Shown: positions 44,630 to 53,300, numbered from the stretch's first letter. The stretch: DNA of 64,000 nt from Alkalicoccus daliensis (GCF_900103955.1 NZ_FNIL01000001.1:682001-746000), one strand, 5' to 3'. Notes: generated from the sequence alone by a model not told the origin. Translations and numbers: made by a program.

Positions 44630-44935
44630 TTGTCAGAAACAGCATCCTATAAAGATAAAAAAGTGATTGGTATTGGAATCGCCAGCGAACTCACTGGATT
44701 ATCTGAAAGGCAGATTAGATATTATGAAGAAAGGAAGCTTATTTTTCCAGACCGAAGTAAAGGGGGTACACGGAAATACTCCTTTGGAGATGTGGAAAGA
44801 TTAGTAGATATTGCAAATAAAATGGAAGATGGCATGCAGACTTTTGAAATTCGAAAAGAGGAAATGAAAAAATCAGACGTACGGAGCAAAATGTTACGTG
44901 GACAGCTTAATGCCGCATTTAAAATGCGCAAATAA
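44630..44935 (+). CDS. tnrA: Nitrogen regulator TnrA
   Basis: MerR-family regulator activating nitrogen-scavenging genes when feedback-inhibited glutamine synthetase no longer sequesters it. The 101-residue sequence has the winged helix with [20 protein letters not shown] and [19 protein letters not shown]. The C-terminal [12 protein letters not shown] tail matches the glutamine-synthetase-binding end of TnrA; the short C-terminus separates it from GlnR. I chose the TTG at 44630, giving [12 protein letters not shown], which aligns with B. subtilis TnrA. A TTG seven codons upstream overlaps the ribosome site. A TnrA box lies upstream. Confidence 0.92.
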   Translation: MSETASYKDKKVIGIGIASELTGLSERQIRYYEERKLIFPDRSKGGTRKYSFGDVERLVDIANKMEDGMQTFEIRKEEMKKSDVRSKMLRGQLNAAFKMRK

Positions 44936-44942
44936 CGAGAAG

Positions 44943-44987
44943 AATCACCAGATCTCCTTTTACCTTCAAATGGAAATACTGGTGATT
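44943..44987 (+). terminator. Terminator after tnrA
   Basis: AATCACCAG / CTGGTGATT stem with a 27-nt loop, then TTTCTCC. Confidence 0.65.
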
Positions 44988-45098
44988 TTTCTCCTTGTCT
45001 GTCCTCTTCGCTGCATTGACTTTTTTCTTCTTTCCATCTAATATTAGCTTTGAGAGGCTCTTTTACCTCTAATCCCACAAGAGAAAGTGTGCATCATA

Positions 45099-45563
45099 AT
45101 GCCAAACATTCAGGAAATGGATCTCCTCAGCGGCAGCATCCATTTGTTCGTTGTGCCTGCAGAAGAAGTAGCACATGTTCAGCCGGACAACTCTTTAGAG
45201 CACGCACTACTGGTTCTTGTAAAGTCCGGTTATACTGCTATTCCTGTGCTCGGAATGAATAATAAACTAAAAGGAATTATCAGTAAAGCGAAAATTTTGG
45301 ATTCGATATTAGGAATCGAACGAATAGAACCCGAAAAACTGAGCAATTGGCTCGTAGAGGACGTAATGGAAAGAGACTTCGTATCTGTGCAGGAAGATGC
45401 TCCTTTTGAGCGGGTGATGACTCAGTCTATCCAACATCCCTTCGTATGTGTAGAAGATCCTCAAAAGCAATTCATCGGTATTATTCCCCGGAGTAAAATA
45501 CTCGCACATCTTAATGGGTATCTGCATGACTTAAGAAAAACATTTCATCAGAATGAAAATTAA
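45099..45563 (+). CDS. darB: Cyclic-di-AMP-binding CBS-domain protein DarB (CbpB)
   Basis: Two CBS domains fill the 154-residue protein (about residues 12-70 and 85-145). The segments HVQPDNSLEHALLVLVKSGYTAIPVL and GIERIEPEKL match B. subtilis DarB/YkuL. There the apo-protein stimulates the (p)ppGpp synthetase Rel and pyruvate carboxylase, and c-di-AMP relieves this. I chose the ATG at 45099; a GTG four codons earlier is possible, and no ribosome site is strong. Its partner genes are not nearby. Confidence 0.88.
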   Translation: MPNIQEMDLLSGSIHLFVVPAEEVAHVQPDNSLEHALLVLVKSGYTAIPVLGMNNKLKGIISKAKILDSILGIERIEPEKLSNWLVEDVMERDFVSVQEDAPFERVMTQSIQHPFVCVEDPQKQFIGIIPRSKILAHLNGYLHDLRKTFHQNEN

Positions 45564-45573
45564 ATTATTATTA

Positions 45574-45611
45574 AAGCGCCTTTCTGATTTAAACAAATCG
45601 GGGCGTTTTTT
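45574..45611 (+). terminator. Terminator after darB
   Basis: Imperfect AAAGCGCC...GATTT / AAATC...GGGGCG stem followed by seven T residues. Confidence 0.65.
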
Positions 45612-45699
45612 TATTTTGCTGTCACCGTGAAGCGCTGTTTTCGAAATTAACAGTTCCTCAGAGTCCCGCTTTTGCTTTGATTATCTGTATCCTCTGGTG

Positions 45700-46140
45700 C
45701 TACCTCACTTTCCCCAGCACACCGTTAAGCTGTCTTTTTCTATCTTTGAACATACCTGTAAGCATTAAGTTAATAAATGGGGCGGGAAGATAACTTTCAA
45801 ACTCCACCCTGTCATACATGATTGTCGTTTCAGCATCTTTTTCTTTAAAAGCGTGGACGTGCTTCCATGATTTAAAAGGAAACGGAAGTTTTTTTCCTTC
45901 ATCTATAAAATATGAATGGTCTGCAACCTCAGTAATTTCCCCCTGCCAGTGTAATTTCATAAATATAAAATTCATCTTTAACTGAATATCAGCCCCTTCA
46001 AATACCTCCTTGTCTCCAAGAAGAGAAATTTTAGGAAATCCAGTGATTGCAACTAAATTTTCATTAGATTGAAAAAAATTCCAAACCTGTTCCAGCGGCT
46101 TATCAATTTCTGTTTTGAAATGAAACGTACCTGTAAACAT
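45700..46140 (-). CDS. SRPBCC/START-like ligand-binding protein
   Basis: 146-residue protein with the helix-grip fold pattern: F-F-T-IDKPLEQVWNFF at the N-terminus, a beta-rich centre (WQGEITEVADHSYFIDEG) and a long C-terminal helix region. Members bind hydrophobic ligands or act as cyclases; some are annotated as cell-division inhibitor-like or CoxG-like. No ligand can be proposed. TGGGAGG precedes the ATG. It is convergent with darB and lies downstream of the flagellar genes on the minus strand, but separated from yaaR by its own promoter region. Confidence 0.8.
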   Translation of the reverse strand: MFTGTFHFKTEIDKPLEQVWNFFQSNENLVAITGFPKISLLGDKEVFEGADIQLKMNFIFMKLHWQGEITEVADHSYFIDEGKKLPFPFKSWKHVHAFKEKDAETTIMYDRVEFESYLPAPFINLMLTGMFKDRKRQLNGVLGKVR

Positions 46141-46231
46141 ATTATGCCTCCCAGTAAAATAATGTTTGTTAATTTGAAGCTGTAAAAGTGAATGGTTTAA
46201 TTTAAAACCGCAGCCAGTTCTTTGATAAAAA

Positions 46232-46258
46232 AAGATACTGGATGTATTACAGTATCTT
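46232..46258 (-). terminator. Terminator after yaaR
   Basis: AAGATACTG / CAGTATCTT 9-bp stem, 9-nt loop, minus-strand tail of seven T residues. Confidence 0.85.
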
Positions 46259-46263
46259 GAAAG

Positions 46264-46704
46264 TTACGCATATATATTTACAAGCAGTCCTTGAATTTCC
46301 CCTGTCATTTTTAATACATCCAGCCCTTTTTTCTGTTCATTCAGTACAGCATCTGTAAGCTGCATTAATTTTGTATCTACTTCTCTAACAATTTTGTAGA
46401 CTTTTGTCCGCCCACGGCGGTTGAAACCTTTCCGTTCTTCCAAATTCAGACCTAACTTCACAGCATCGTCCAAAAATTCTTTCACAAGCTGTTTATACTT
46501 TCTTAATTCATCTACTGTACGGGATTCTGAAAGAGTTTTTCCCTGATCTTCAATTTTAAGAAGCAGCTCTCCGAGTTTTTCATACTGCGCACTGTTTCTT
46601 CCCTGCTGCATAATTTCCTGAAAAGAAATTTTTGCCTGCGTACCGGAAGAAGTCTTGGATTCTGCTTTTTGCAGTCCAGGCCTTCCCACTCTATTTACAT
46701 CCAT
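46264..46704 (-). CDS. yaaR: YaaR family protein (DUF327)
   Basis: 146-residue mostly helical protein of the DUF327 family, with the conserved RTVDELRKYKQLVKEFLDDAV segment and the basic RRGRTKVYKIVREVDTKL segment. Function is not established; homologues are frequent near flagellar or signalling genes. In B. subtilis yaaR lies near the chromosome origin, so its place beside hag here is a rearrangement. GAAGGGAA-type purine-rich site before the ATG. A terminator hairpin lies between it and hag. Confidence 0.85.
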   Translation of the reverse strand: MDVNRVGRPGLQKAESKTSSGTQAKISFQEIMQQGRNSAQYEKLGELLLKIEDQGKTLSESRTVDELRKYKQLVKEFLDDAVKLGLNLEERKGFNRRGRTKVYKIVREVDTKLMQLTDAVLNEQKKGLDVLKMTGEIQGLLVNIYA

Positions 46705-46787
46705 AATTTCCCTTCCTTTCCTTCCCCTTCATCTCTTCAGTATAACGGATGGATCGAATAGTGAAAAGAATGATCATAAAAAATATA

Positions 46788-46832
46788 ATAAAGCCTTAGA
46801 AGTGCAGTAAAAAAACACTTCTAAGGCTTTAT
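46788..46832 (-). terminator. Terminator after the flagellin gene
   Basis: Perfect 17-bp stem ATAAAGCCTTAGAAGTG / CACTTCTAAGGCTTTAT with an 11-nt loop containing a T-run on the minus strand, then ATTATATTTT. Confidence 0.88.
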
Positions 46833-46868
46833 ATAATAACGTTTGACTGTCGCATAGTTATATTATTA

Positions 46869-48266
46869 CTACTGAAGCAGCTGTAACACTCCCTGTGGAA
46901 GCTGGTTGGCCTGCGCCAGCATCGCAGTAGCAGATTGATTAAGAATATTGTTACGCGTAAATTCAGTCATTTCCAGCGCCATATCAGCGTCCCGGATCCT
47001 GGATTCAGAACTTGTAAGATTTTCATGCGTCACCTGCAGATTGTTGATCGTATGTTCCATACGATTCTGTACCGCTCCAAGCTTTGCTCTTGCATCAGAT
47101 AACTTGCTTATGGCCTGATCCAGTTCAAAGATTGCCTGGTTCGCTCCGGTATTGGAAGATACATTAATATTAGTAATACCCAGAGTTACTACATCCATAC
47201 GAGGAATATCAATCATTACATCCTGATTCGTATTCGGCCCGATCTGGAAAGCAAGTGAATTATTTGTCAGATTAAAAGTTTCCTCTCCATCTGCAATATT
47301 TCCATTATAGCTGTATTCAATACCTTCATACTTAAAATTGCCGTTTACAGAAGTCAGTGTTTTCGGCGCTCTGATTCTTTCAGCTGCCTCATCCTGCACC
47401 TGGAATAATGTAAGCTGTGCCTTAACTTCAATGCTTGCTTTTACTGTTCCGTTGCCGCTGATTTTTCCTACGTCGATGCTCAGGCCGCCGATCGTATCCC
47501 GGGCTGCATCACCTTCTCCATTGGTGTCAACCACTTTAATTCCCTTGCTTAATCCGTCCGGATCCAGAACTTCCACCCGCGCCGTATTAGTTTCACTATT
47601 ATAATCGCGGATTAGCACTGAGTACTCACCAAATTTTGCACCTTCAGCTTCATCTGTCCCGAATCCAGCTAAAGTAACGTCAGCAGCATTGTTAATGCCT
47701 GCAGAGGTCTGAGTGATATTGACACTCTGCTCGGATGCTCCTAAATCTAAGCGGTAAGTTCCAGTAGGATAGTTTGCATTCTGGACCTGTGGAAAGTTCG
47801 TCATATTCGTAGCTGAGTTATTGTCCGGGAAGCTCGTCAGCACTGCACTGCTGCCATCGAGAAGTTTTCTTGTATTAAATTCCGTTTTCTCGGAAATACT
47901 GTCAATTTCTTCTTTCAGCTGATCAATTTCTTTTTGAAGCTGGTCACGGTCTTCATCCGTGTTTGTATCATTTGCAGCCTGCACTGCGAGTTCTCTCATT
48001 CTTTGCAGCATCGAATGAACTTCCTGCAGTGCCCCTTCAGAAGTCTGCATTAAAGATATGCCGTCCATGGCGTTGCGCTCTGCCATTTTTAACCCGCGGA
48101 TCTGAGAACGCATTTTTTCCGAAATCGCTAACCCTGCTGCATCATCCGCTGCTCTGTTAATACGAAGACCGGAAGATAATTTCTCCAGATTTTTGGACGT
48201 GGACTGCTGATTTTGATATAAATTTCTATAAGCATTTAATGCCTGGATATTGTTGTTAATTTTCAA
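46869..48266 (-). CDS. hag: Flagellin
   Basis: Structural protein of the flagellar filament, exported by the flagellar type III system. The N-terminal domain (about residues 1-140; MKINNNIQALNAY, KLSSGLRINRAADDAAGLAISEKM) and C-terminal domain (about 375-465; SRIRDADMALEMTEFTRNNIL, ending PQGVLQLLQ) are standard. The middle 230 residues form an acidic variable surface region, making 465 residues in all, longer than B. subtilis Hag (about 304). Acidic surface residues suit a saline habitat. It lies 23 bases downstream of its chaperone gene fliS and shares the sigma-D promoter upstream. Confidence 0.96.
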   Translation of the reverse strand: MKINNNIQALNAYRNLYQNQQSTSKNLEKLSSGLRINRAADDAAGLAISEKMRSQIRGLKMAERNAMDGISLMQTSEGALQEVHSMLQRMRELAVQAANDTNTDEDRDQLQKEIDQLKEEIDSISEKTEFNTRKLLDGSSAVLTSFPDNNSATNMTNFPQVQNANYPTGTYRLDLGASEQSVNITQTSAGINNAADVTLAGFGTDEAEGAKFGEYSVLIRDYNSETNTARVEVLDPDGLSKGIKVVDTNGEGDAARDTIGGLSIDVGKISGNGTVKASIEVKAQLTLFQVQDEAAERIRAPKTLTSVNGNFKYEGIEYSYNGNIADGEETFNLTNNSLAFQIGPNTNQDVMIDIPRMDVVTLGITNINVSSNTGANQAIFELDQAISKLSDARAKLGAVQNRMEHTINNLQVTHENLTSSESRIRDADMALEMTEFTRNNILNQSATAMLAQANQLPQGVLQLLQ

Positions 48267-48289
48267 TTTAAAACACTCCCTTTAACATT

Positions 48290-48703
48290 CTATTCGAAGA
48301 CTGTATTTTTTTCGTACGCACTTACTCGCTGCTTCATCATTTTAGGCTGGCTGTCTTTCTGCGTTTTCATTGCTTCCCGCCAGGCCGCCATAATCGATTG
48401 AATTAATTTTATAACTTCTTCAAGCATTTTTATATCCTTTTTATAATTCACTTGAACTAATTGATCACTCAGGTAGTTATATAGAGTATCCAGCTGATCT
48501 GCAATGATTCCTGCTTCATAATTTATCCCGGCGCCGAGCCGTGTCAGTATGTCATTTGCTTTCTGGAATTTTTCGTTAGCCTTCCACATATCCCCGGCCT
48601 GCATTGCTTCCCCTGCTTCTTCCAGACGTTCAAGAAGCGCTTCATAAAGAAGACTGGTGAGTTCCTGTGGAGATTTTTTATGCAGTGCTTCATTTGTAAT
48701 CAT
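48290..48703 (-). CDS. fliS: Flagellin chaperone FliS
   Basis: Cytoplasmic export chaperone that caps the flagellin C-terminal helices to prevent premature polymerisation. The 137-residue helical protein has the FliS features SPQELTSLLYEALLERL and LNYEAG-like GINYEAGIIADQL. It lies immediately upstream of hag on the same strand, a natural pairing, and behind a sigma-D promoter. In B. subtilis fliS is in the fliD-fliS-fliT operon; fliD and fliT are not seen in this window. Confidence 0.9.
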   Translation of the reverse strand: MITNEALHKKSPQELTSLLYEALLERLEEAGEAMQAGDMWKANEKFQKANDILTRLGAGINYEAGIIADQLDTLYNYLSDQLVQVNYKKDIKMLEEVIKLIQSIMAAWREAMKTQKDSQPKMMKQRVSAYEKNTVFE

Positions 48704-48767
48704 TTACTTGACCTCCGTTAAATACATCCTGTCTTCATACTTTGTTGGAAATATGTTTCTATTTTCA

Positions 48768-48794
48768 ATATCGGTTTTTAAATCTATATTCTTA
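48768..48794 (-). promoter_or_regulatory. Sigma-D promoter of fliS-hag
   Basis: Minus-strand TAAG, 15 bases, ACCGATAT. This fits the sigma-D consensus TAAA-N15-GCCGATAT with one mismatch in each box. It lies about 70 bases before fliS. Confidence 0.75.
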
Positions 48795-49091
48795 ATAGCT
48801 TCTTTCTAATTCTTCGATTAATAATAGAATTTCTGCAATTACTGCATAAAGCTGGGGAGGTACATTTTCTCCCAAGTCTAAATCGAGCAGATTTTCCAGC
48901 AGAGAAGCATCTTCTTCCATATGAATATTATTTTCTTCCGCCATTTTTAAGATTTTCTCTGCTACATACCCCTTGCCGGAAGCGATAACTCTTGGTTCAT
49001 TGCCTTCAGCTTCATCGTAGCTGATAACTACAGCTGACGGACCATTGATCTGTCTCCGATTGACCTGATTAAAATGTTTTTGGACTATCAT
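48792..49091 (-). CDS. ylqH: FlhB-like C-terminal domain protein, YlqH-like
   Basis: 99-residue protein corresponding to the cytoplasmic substrate-switching domain of FlhB without its membrane part. The family's NPTH autocleavage site is replaced by NGPSA. The segments PSAVVISYDE, PRVIASGKGYVAEKIL and NIHMEEDASLL match the FlhB/YscU C-domain. Such stand-alone domains (FhlX/YlqH) can replace part of FlhB function in B. subtilis. It overlaps the FliK-like gene upstream (ATGA), matching the ylqG-ylqH pair of B. subtilis. Confidence 0.88.
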   Translation of the reverse strand: MIVQKHFNQVNRRQINGPSAVVISYDEAEGNEPRVIASGKGYVAEKILKMAEENNIHMEEDASLLENLLDLDLGENVPPQLYAVIAEILLLIEELERSY

Positions 49092-51421
49092 ACTTTATAA
49101 TCAAATCCTTTCTCCGTCATAATTGGAGGGTGACTCACAGGTTTACTTTCTTTTTTTATATTTTCAGGAGAATTTAACCCCTGGGTTTTAACTTTTTGCA
49201 CTTGAAATCCTATCTCTTCAAAATTATCCATATATTTTTGAGTGAGTGGAAGAACTTTTTCTTCAAAATTATGCGAATCATTTTTTAAAACAATGGACAG
49301 CTGTCTGTTAGCTACGTTTAGAGATATTCCAAGCGGTCCAAGTTTTTTCGTTTCAATATGAAAATATAAATTCATATTTTCCCAGTCAACTTCTTCTCCT
49401 CCATTATTATCATTCACAAAAATCTTTAATTCTTCCACTTCTTCCTTCAACTGGACAGGCAGATGAAATAGATGCATTAATTGAGTGGAATCATGCCGAT
49501 TTAAAAGCTGCTGCCCATTTATATGGGAAACCGCCTGCTGTGCCTGTCTGCTTCCTTCCTCAGTTGTATTTTTCGCCATCTGCAATAGAACTGATTTTAA
49601 ATCCCGCTGCTGCTGGTCCGTTGGGGTTTTCCCCTGTATAAGTGTCTGTGACAATTCTGTCTCTCTGTTTAGTCCAAGCGTGCGCATTCCTTCGAATATC
49701 TGTCTGGGAGAATGGTCGTTATAGGTAAGTGTTCTTGCAGCATGTTCAAACTGCTTTGAAGCTTGCTCTCCGGAAGTCGGCATTCTTTCAAACCTCATAG
49801 TGTCTGTAACATGATGCTGTAATCTTTGGTGAGACGGCTTAAATTGTATTTGTTCCAAAACTTGTCTCACTTCTCTAACGTGCTGTGCTGCTTCCTGCAC
49901 CTGACCTTTTGCTAAAAGATTTTTTGCTTCCGCCAGCTGACTGCTAGCCCCTAAAAGTTTTCTCTCCTGCTTCATATCAGCGTAGAGAAGCCAGTCGCTT
50001 TTGGTAATTGCACGGTCAAGCTGTTTTATTACATTTTCCAGCATTGGTTTTACAATGGGAGCTGCCTGTAATTTTACCTGCTGTATAACCTGCTCAATTT
50101 TATGTAGATGATTCCTGCTATCCCGCTGAAACGCTTTAAATTCATCGGTAGCCTTTGCAAGTCTTTCCGTAATTTCGGTAACAAGAACCGCTTTTGCTTC
50201 TACATTGGCCGGAGCGAGTACTTCATTACGAACAAAGTGTTCGAGTTCTTTTAATGCCGGCGACTGGGTTGTAATTTCTGCAGTTGCTTGAGGCAGCTGC
50301 TTAAATGCATCTATAAGTGTCGATCTTGCCTTTAATTCCCTGCCTTCTGTTAATAACTGCTGTGCACTGTCAATTTTCTGCAGAAGAGACTTAATTACAG
50401 GTTTCTCAAATCCGGAAGAATGCAACTGCTGAGTTATTTCTTTCAATACCGGCCGTATATCTGTCGCCTGCTCTAATTTGTGCTGCCATTGCGCGGGGGT
50501 ACTCTGAACGGCCGAAGTGTTACCTGGAATATTTTGGGTACCAGTACTCCCTAAAAATTCTGTAAGAACGGAAACTGCTGCAGTTTTCCCACTTTGTGCC
50601 TGGACCGTCAGCATATTGCGTAACAGCTGGTTTACGTTATGTACTTGTACATTTTCTCCTGTATTTTTTGCAGCCTGCTGCAAATTCTCTATAGACTGGC
50701 GGAGCCCCTTACCGTCCTGCAGGCTCGCACGCACTTGATCTACAGCACGCATTAATTCTGTCGGAGTGCCAGCCCCCAGTTTTTTTCCTGAGTGCTGTGC
50801 AGAAATTTGTTGTGTCTCTTGCTGTGTAAAGCGGGATTCTGAAGTTGAATGAGCATTTAACTGCCTCATTTGATCCTGCATTTTTGGACCATGCAGTGTT
50901 TCATGAACACTTTTTATCTGGGCTGCTCCAGGTTCAATTCTCTTCTGGGCGAGCATATGAACTGTCTGCATTCGTTCCCTGGGGGTTCCAGGACCTTTCT
51001 CTATGTATTGGTTGAGATCCCTTGCAGATTCTTTATTCAGCTCGATGCCCCTATTTATCAACTGCTGGGCAGCCCGCTGCAGCTCTCGGGAGGGCTCTTT
51101 TATTCCCAGTTCTTTAAGCACCTGCCTTGCATCTCCATTTCCTTTAGAAACCTCATTTTTCTGCTCTCTGGGATGTTTTTCTTCTATCGCCTGTACTCTA
51201 ATTCCATCAGCGGTAATCTGCTTTATTTCTGCGTTTATTTTTTCTCCTGAAGGTATTTTTCCTTCAAAAACTGCACGCACTTCATTTCCTCGTATTTTTA
51301 CCATTGCTTCCTTATCAGAAATTCGTTCAGTTACCTGCAGACGAACAGTTTCTCCAGTTTTCATATTCCCTGCTTTGTCCCCACTTAAGGTCTGGGCCCC
51401 GGCTTGTGATTGAATTTCCAT
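49088..51421 (-). CDS. ylqG: Large FliK-like protein, YlqG-like
   Basis: 777-residue soluble protein. The N-terminus (residues 20-100) has an OB-like pattern, VRLQVTERISDKEAMVKIRG. A very long Gln-rich helical middle (about 100-620) is followed by a C-terminal domain (about 670-760; LYFHIETKKLGPLGISLNVANRQLSIVL). The latter resembles the hook-length-control (Flg_hook) domain of FliK. Pairing with the FlhB-like domain gene downstream supports a role in flagellar export or hook-length checks. Unusual for its length and Gln content. The first ATG has GAAATAATGGAA-type purines only, so the start is the least certain part. Confidence 0.8.
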   Translation of the reverse strand: MEIQSQAGAQTLSGDKAGNMKTGETVRLQVTERISDKEAMVKIRGNEVRAVFEGKIPSGEKINAEIKQITADGIRVQAIEEKHPREQKNEVSKGNGDARQVLKELGIKEPSRELQRAAQQLINRGIELNKESARDLNQYIEKGPGTPRERMQTVHMLAQKRIEPGAAQIKSVHETLHGPKMQDQMRQLNAHSTSESRFTQQETQQISAQHSGKKLGAGTPTELMRAVDQVRASLQDGKGLRQSIENLQQAAKNTGENVQVHNVNQLLRNMLTVQAQSGKTAAVSVLTEFLGSTGTQNIPGNTSAVQSTPAQWQHKLEQATDIRPVLKEITQQLHSSGFEKPVIKSLLQKIDSAQQLLTEGRELKARSTLIDAFKQLPQATAEITTQSPALKELEHFVRNEVLAPANVEAKAVLVTEITERLAKATDEFKAFQRDSRNHLHKIEQVIQQVKLQAAPIVKPMLENVIKQLDRAITKSDWLLYADMKQERKLLGASSQLAEAKNLLAKGQVQEAAQHVREVRQVLEQIQFKPSHQRLQHHVTDTMRFERMPTSGEQASKQFEHAARTLTYNDHSPRQIFEGMRTLGLNRETELSQTLIQGKTPTDQQQRDLKSVLLQMAKNTTEEGSRQAQQAVSHINGQQLLNRHDSTQLMHLFHLPVQLKEEVEELKIFVNDNNGGEEVDWENMNLYFHIETKKLGPLGISLNVANRQLSIVLKNDSHNFEEKVLPLTQKYMDNFEEIGFQVQKVKTQGLNSPENIKKESKPVSHPPIMTEKGFDYKV

Positions 51422-51751
51422 TATTTCCCGCTCCTTTGAACTTTCAGCTGACTTTTATATCGGCGGTATTTCTATGTTCTTTAGGTAATTAAAATAACTT
51501 CTTAATATATTTTAAGATACATCTCAAATTCTTCATTCATTTGAGTCAATTATTACAACTTTTAGAGAATTTATATAAAAGGGAAATAAGATCATTTACA
51601 AAATTGATCGTTAAAGAAAGGGATCAGCGATGGTGTCCGTTTTCTCTTTCGTTACAAAGCGATGTTTATTTCCCTCTTTTTAGATGCAGATTTTTTGCAC
51701 AAAAAAAATTGTAATTGTTTTATATTGTAATCATGAGAAACCCCGCTCCCA

Positions 51752-51824
51752 GCCGAAAAAGCAGCAGTTGATTAACACAGAACCGTACATTGGAAGAGTC
51801 AGGCTGCTGCTTCTGCTGATCGGC
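51752..51824. ncRNA. Candidate structured element of unknown function
   Basis: Arms AAGCAGCAG (51759-51767) and CTGCTGCTT (51804-51812), enclosed by GCCGA / TCGGC (51752-51756 and 51820-51824). No known RNA family recognised; strand undetermined. Confidence 0.25.
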
Positions 51825-51834
51825 GAAGCCTAAA

Positions 51835-51865
51835 AATCCATCCAGAAGTCGATTCTGGATGGATT
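51835..51865 (-). terminator. Terminator after dinB
   Basis: Perfect 13-bp stem AATCCATCCAGAA / TTCTGGATGGATT with a 5-nt loop, minus-strand tail TTTAGG preceded by the AT end of the stem. Confidence 0.82.
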
Positions 51866-51941
51866 AATTAGGCGACTATGCATAGCGTGAAAAAAGGCAG
51901 GGAGGCGTGAATAATAAAAACGGCAAGGCTTATAAAATTTT

Positions 51942-53123
51942 TTAATTAAGAGGAGGCTGATTAAAACCGCGCCTGACTTTTCCTTCGCCGAATTTTTTAT
52001 TTAAATTCTCTAAAAGCTCTTCTCTTTCCCAGCTTTTTTTATCTGACTGGTAAGAAAATAAATCCAGCTGTTTATTCGCCTGGCCCTTTGGGACCAAATC
52101 TATTCCGGTAACCCCTACTAAACGTACAGGCTTACCGTTCCAGCTGTTTTCCCAGATTTTAATTGCTGTAGAAAGAATTATACTGCCATCATCCAGAGGA
52201 GCAGGAAGCCTGGCTGATCTCTGCACGGTTTCCCAGTCAGCGTATCGTATCGTAAGCTGAATTCCACTCGCATAAACATGCTTTTTTTTAAGTCGTTCAC
52301 TTACAGAATCACTCATAAGAGTTAATGCTGGATAAACATCTTTAGTGTCTACAGCATCCTCCTCCAAAGTACGGGAATGTCCGATACTTTTAAATTGCTT
52401 CGCCTCTTCCGGATCTACCGGTCTGTTATCTATACCATAAGCTCTTTCATACATTCTTCTGCCTCCCGCGCCAAAAATCCGCGAAAGCTTTTCAGGGTCC
52501 TCTCCTGCAATGTCTCCTATTGTTTTTATACCGTGATGTTCGAGTTTTTTTGCAGTTTTTTCACCGATTCCATGCATTTCCACGGCAGCCATCGGCCATA
52601 ACTTTGTAGATACCTCTCTTTTTCTAAGCACAGTAATTCCCATAGGTTTTTTCATATCACTTGCTGTTTTTGCAAGAAATTTATTAGGGGCAATGCCTAT
52701 ACTGCTTGGGAGCCCTAATTCTTTTAAAAGCCTCTGCTGGATTGTTTCTGCCATGTGAATCGCCGAATTACGGCTGGTTGTATGTGTGACATCCATATAT
52801 CCTTCATCAATAGATACTGGCTGTACTAGTTCTGAATATTCCATTAAGATCTGAAACATTTGTTTAGACTTTTCCCTATAACGTTCAAATCTGGGTTCTT
52901 TTACAATGAGGTCCCTGCACAATTTCTTTGCTTCCCAAAGGGGCACAGGCGGTTTGATGCCTTTCGCTCTTGCCTCATAACTGGCAGTGACGACGATCCC
53001 CTTCCTTTTTTTTGCATTTCCTGCTATCGCGAGGGGTTTTCCCAACAGTGATGGGTCATCTGCCACTTCAACAGATGCATAAAAGCTGTTCATATCTACG
53101 TGGAAAACTACACGGGCTGTCAC
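51942..53123 (-). CDS. dinB: DNA polymerase IV (Y family)
   Basis: Translesion polymerase. The 393-residue protein begins with the catalytic VVFHVDMNSFYASVE (metal-binding Asp) and carries SIDEGYMDVT (second acidic pair). A helix-hairpin-helix thumb region (MHGIGEKTAKKLEHHGI) and the little-finger domain follow. No obvious beta-clamp motif stands out, though QLDLFS near residue 365 fits the QxxLF clamp-binding pattern. Start is GTG at 53123 with AAGGGGAT six bases upstream. Position next to the yqjE-yqjD group matches yqjH (polY1). A LexA-like box lies in its promoter region. Confidence 0.95.
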   Translation of the reverse strand: MTARVVFHVDMNSFYASVEVADDPSLLGKPLAIAGNAKKRKGIVVTASYEARAKGIKPPVPLWEAKKLCRDLIVKEPRFERYREKSKQMFQILMEYSELVQPVSIDEGYMDVTHTTSRNSAIHMAETIQQRLLKELGLPSSIGIAPNKFLAKTASDMKKPMGITVLRKREVSTKLWPMAAVEMHGIGEKTAKKLEHHGIKTIGDIAGEDPEKLSRIFGAGGRRMYERAYGIDNRPVDPEEAKQFKSIGHSRTLEEDAVDTKDVYPALTLMSDSVSERLKKKHVYASGIQLTIRYADWETVQRSARLPAPLDDGSIILSTAIKIWENSWNGKPVRLVGVTGIDLVPKGQANKQLDLFSYQSDKKSWEREELLENLNKKFGEGKVRRGFNQPPLN

Positions 53124-53140
53124 CGAATCATCCCCTTGTG

Positions 53141-53152
53141 AAACGTACGTTC
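53141..53152. promoter_or_regulatory. LexA (SOS) box-like site before dinB
   Basis: AAACGTACGTTC matches GAACN4GTTC at seven of eight positions, 18 bases upstream of the dinB start. Confidence 0.5.
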
Positions 53153-53300
53153 TATTTATCTATATATTAACACATTCCCTTAATATAGTTGTAATGCAGG
53201 TGTATTAATTTGGATAAATACACATACTATTATAGCTTAACCCCTTAAATTAAGATGGCAAAGTATGTTACAATACTTACAAGAAAGGTGGTCGATAATT

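Larger units (their letters stand above)
51422..51941. other. Non-coding stretch between ylqG and dinB with hairpin structures
   Basis: About 520 bases without a gene. It contains a long-armed hairpin candidate (51752-51824) and the dinB terminator (51835-51865). A TTGCAC at 51695-51700 with AT-rich DNA downstream might be a weak plus-strand promoter. Confidence 0.5.
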
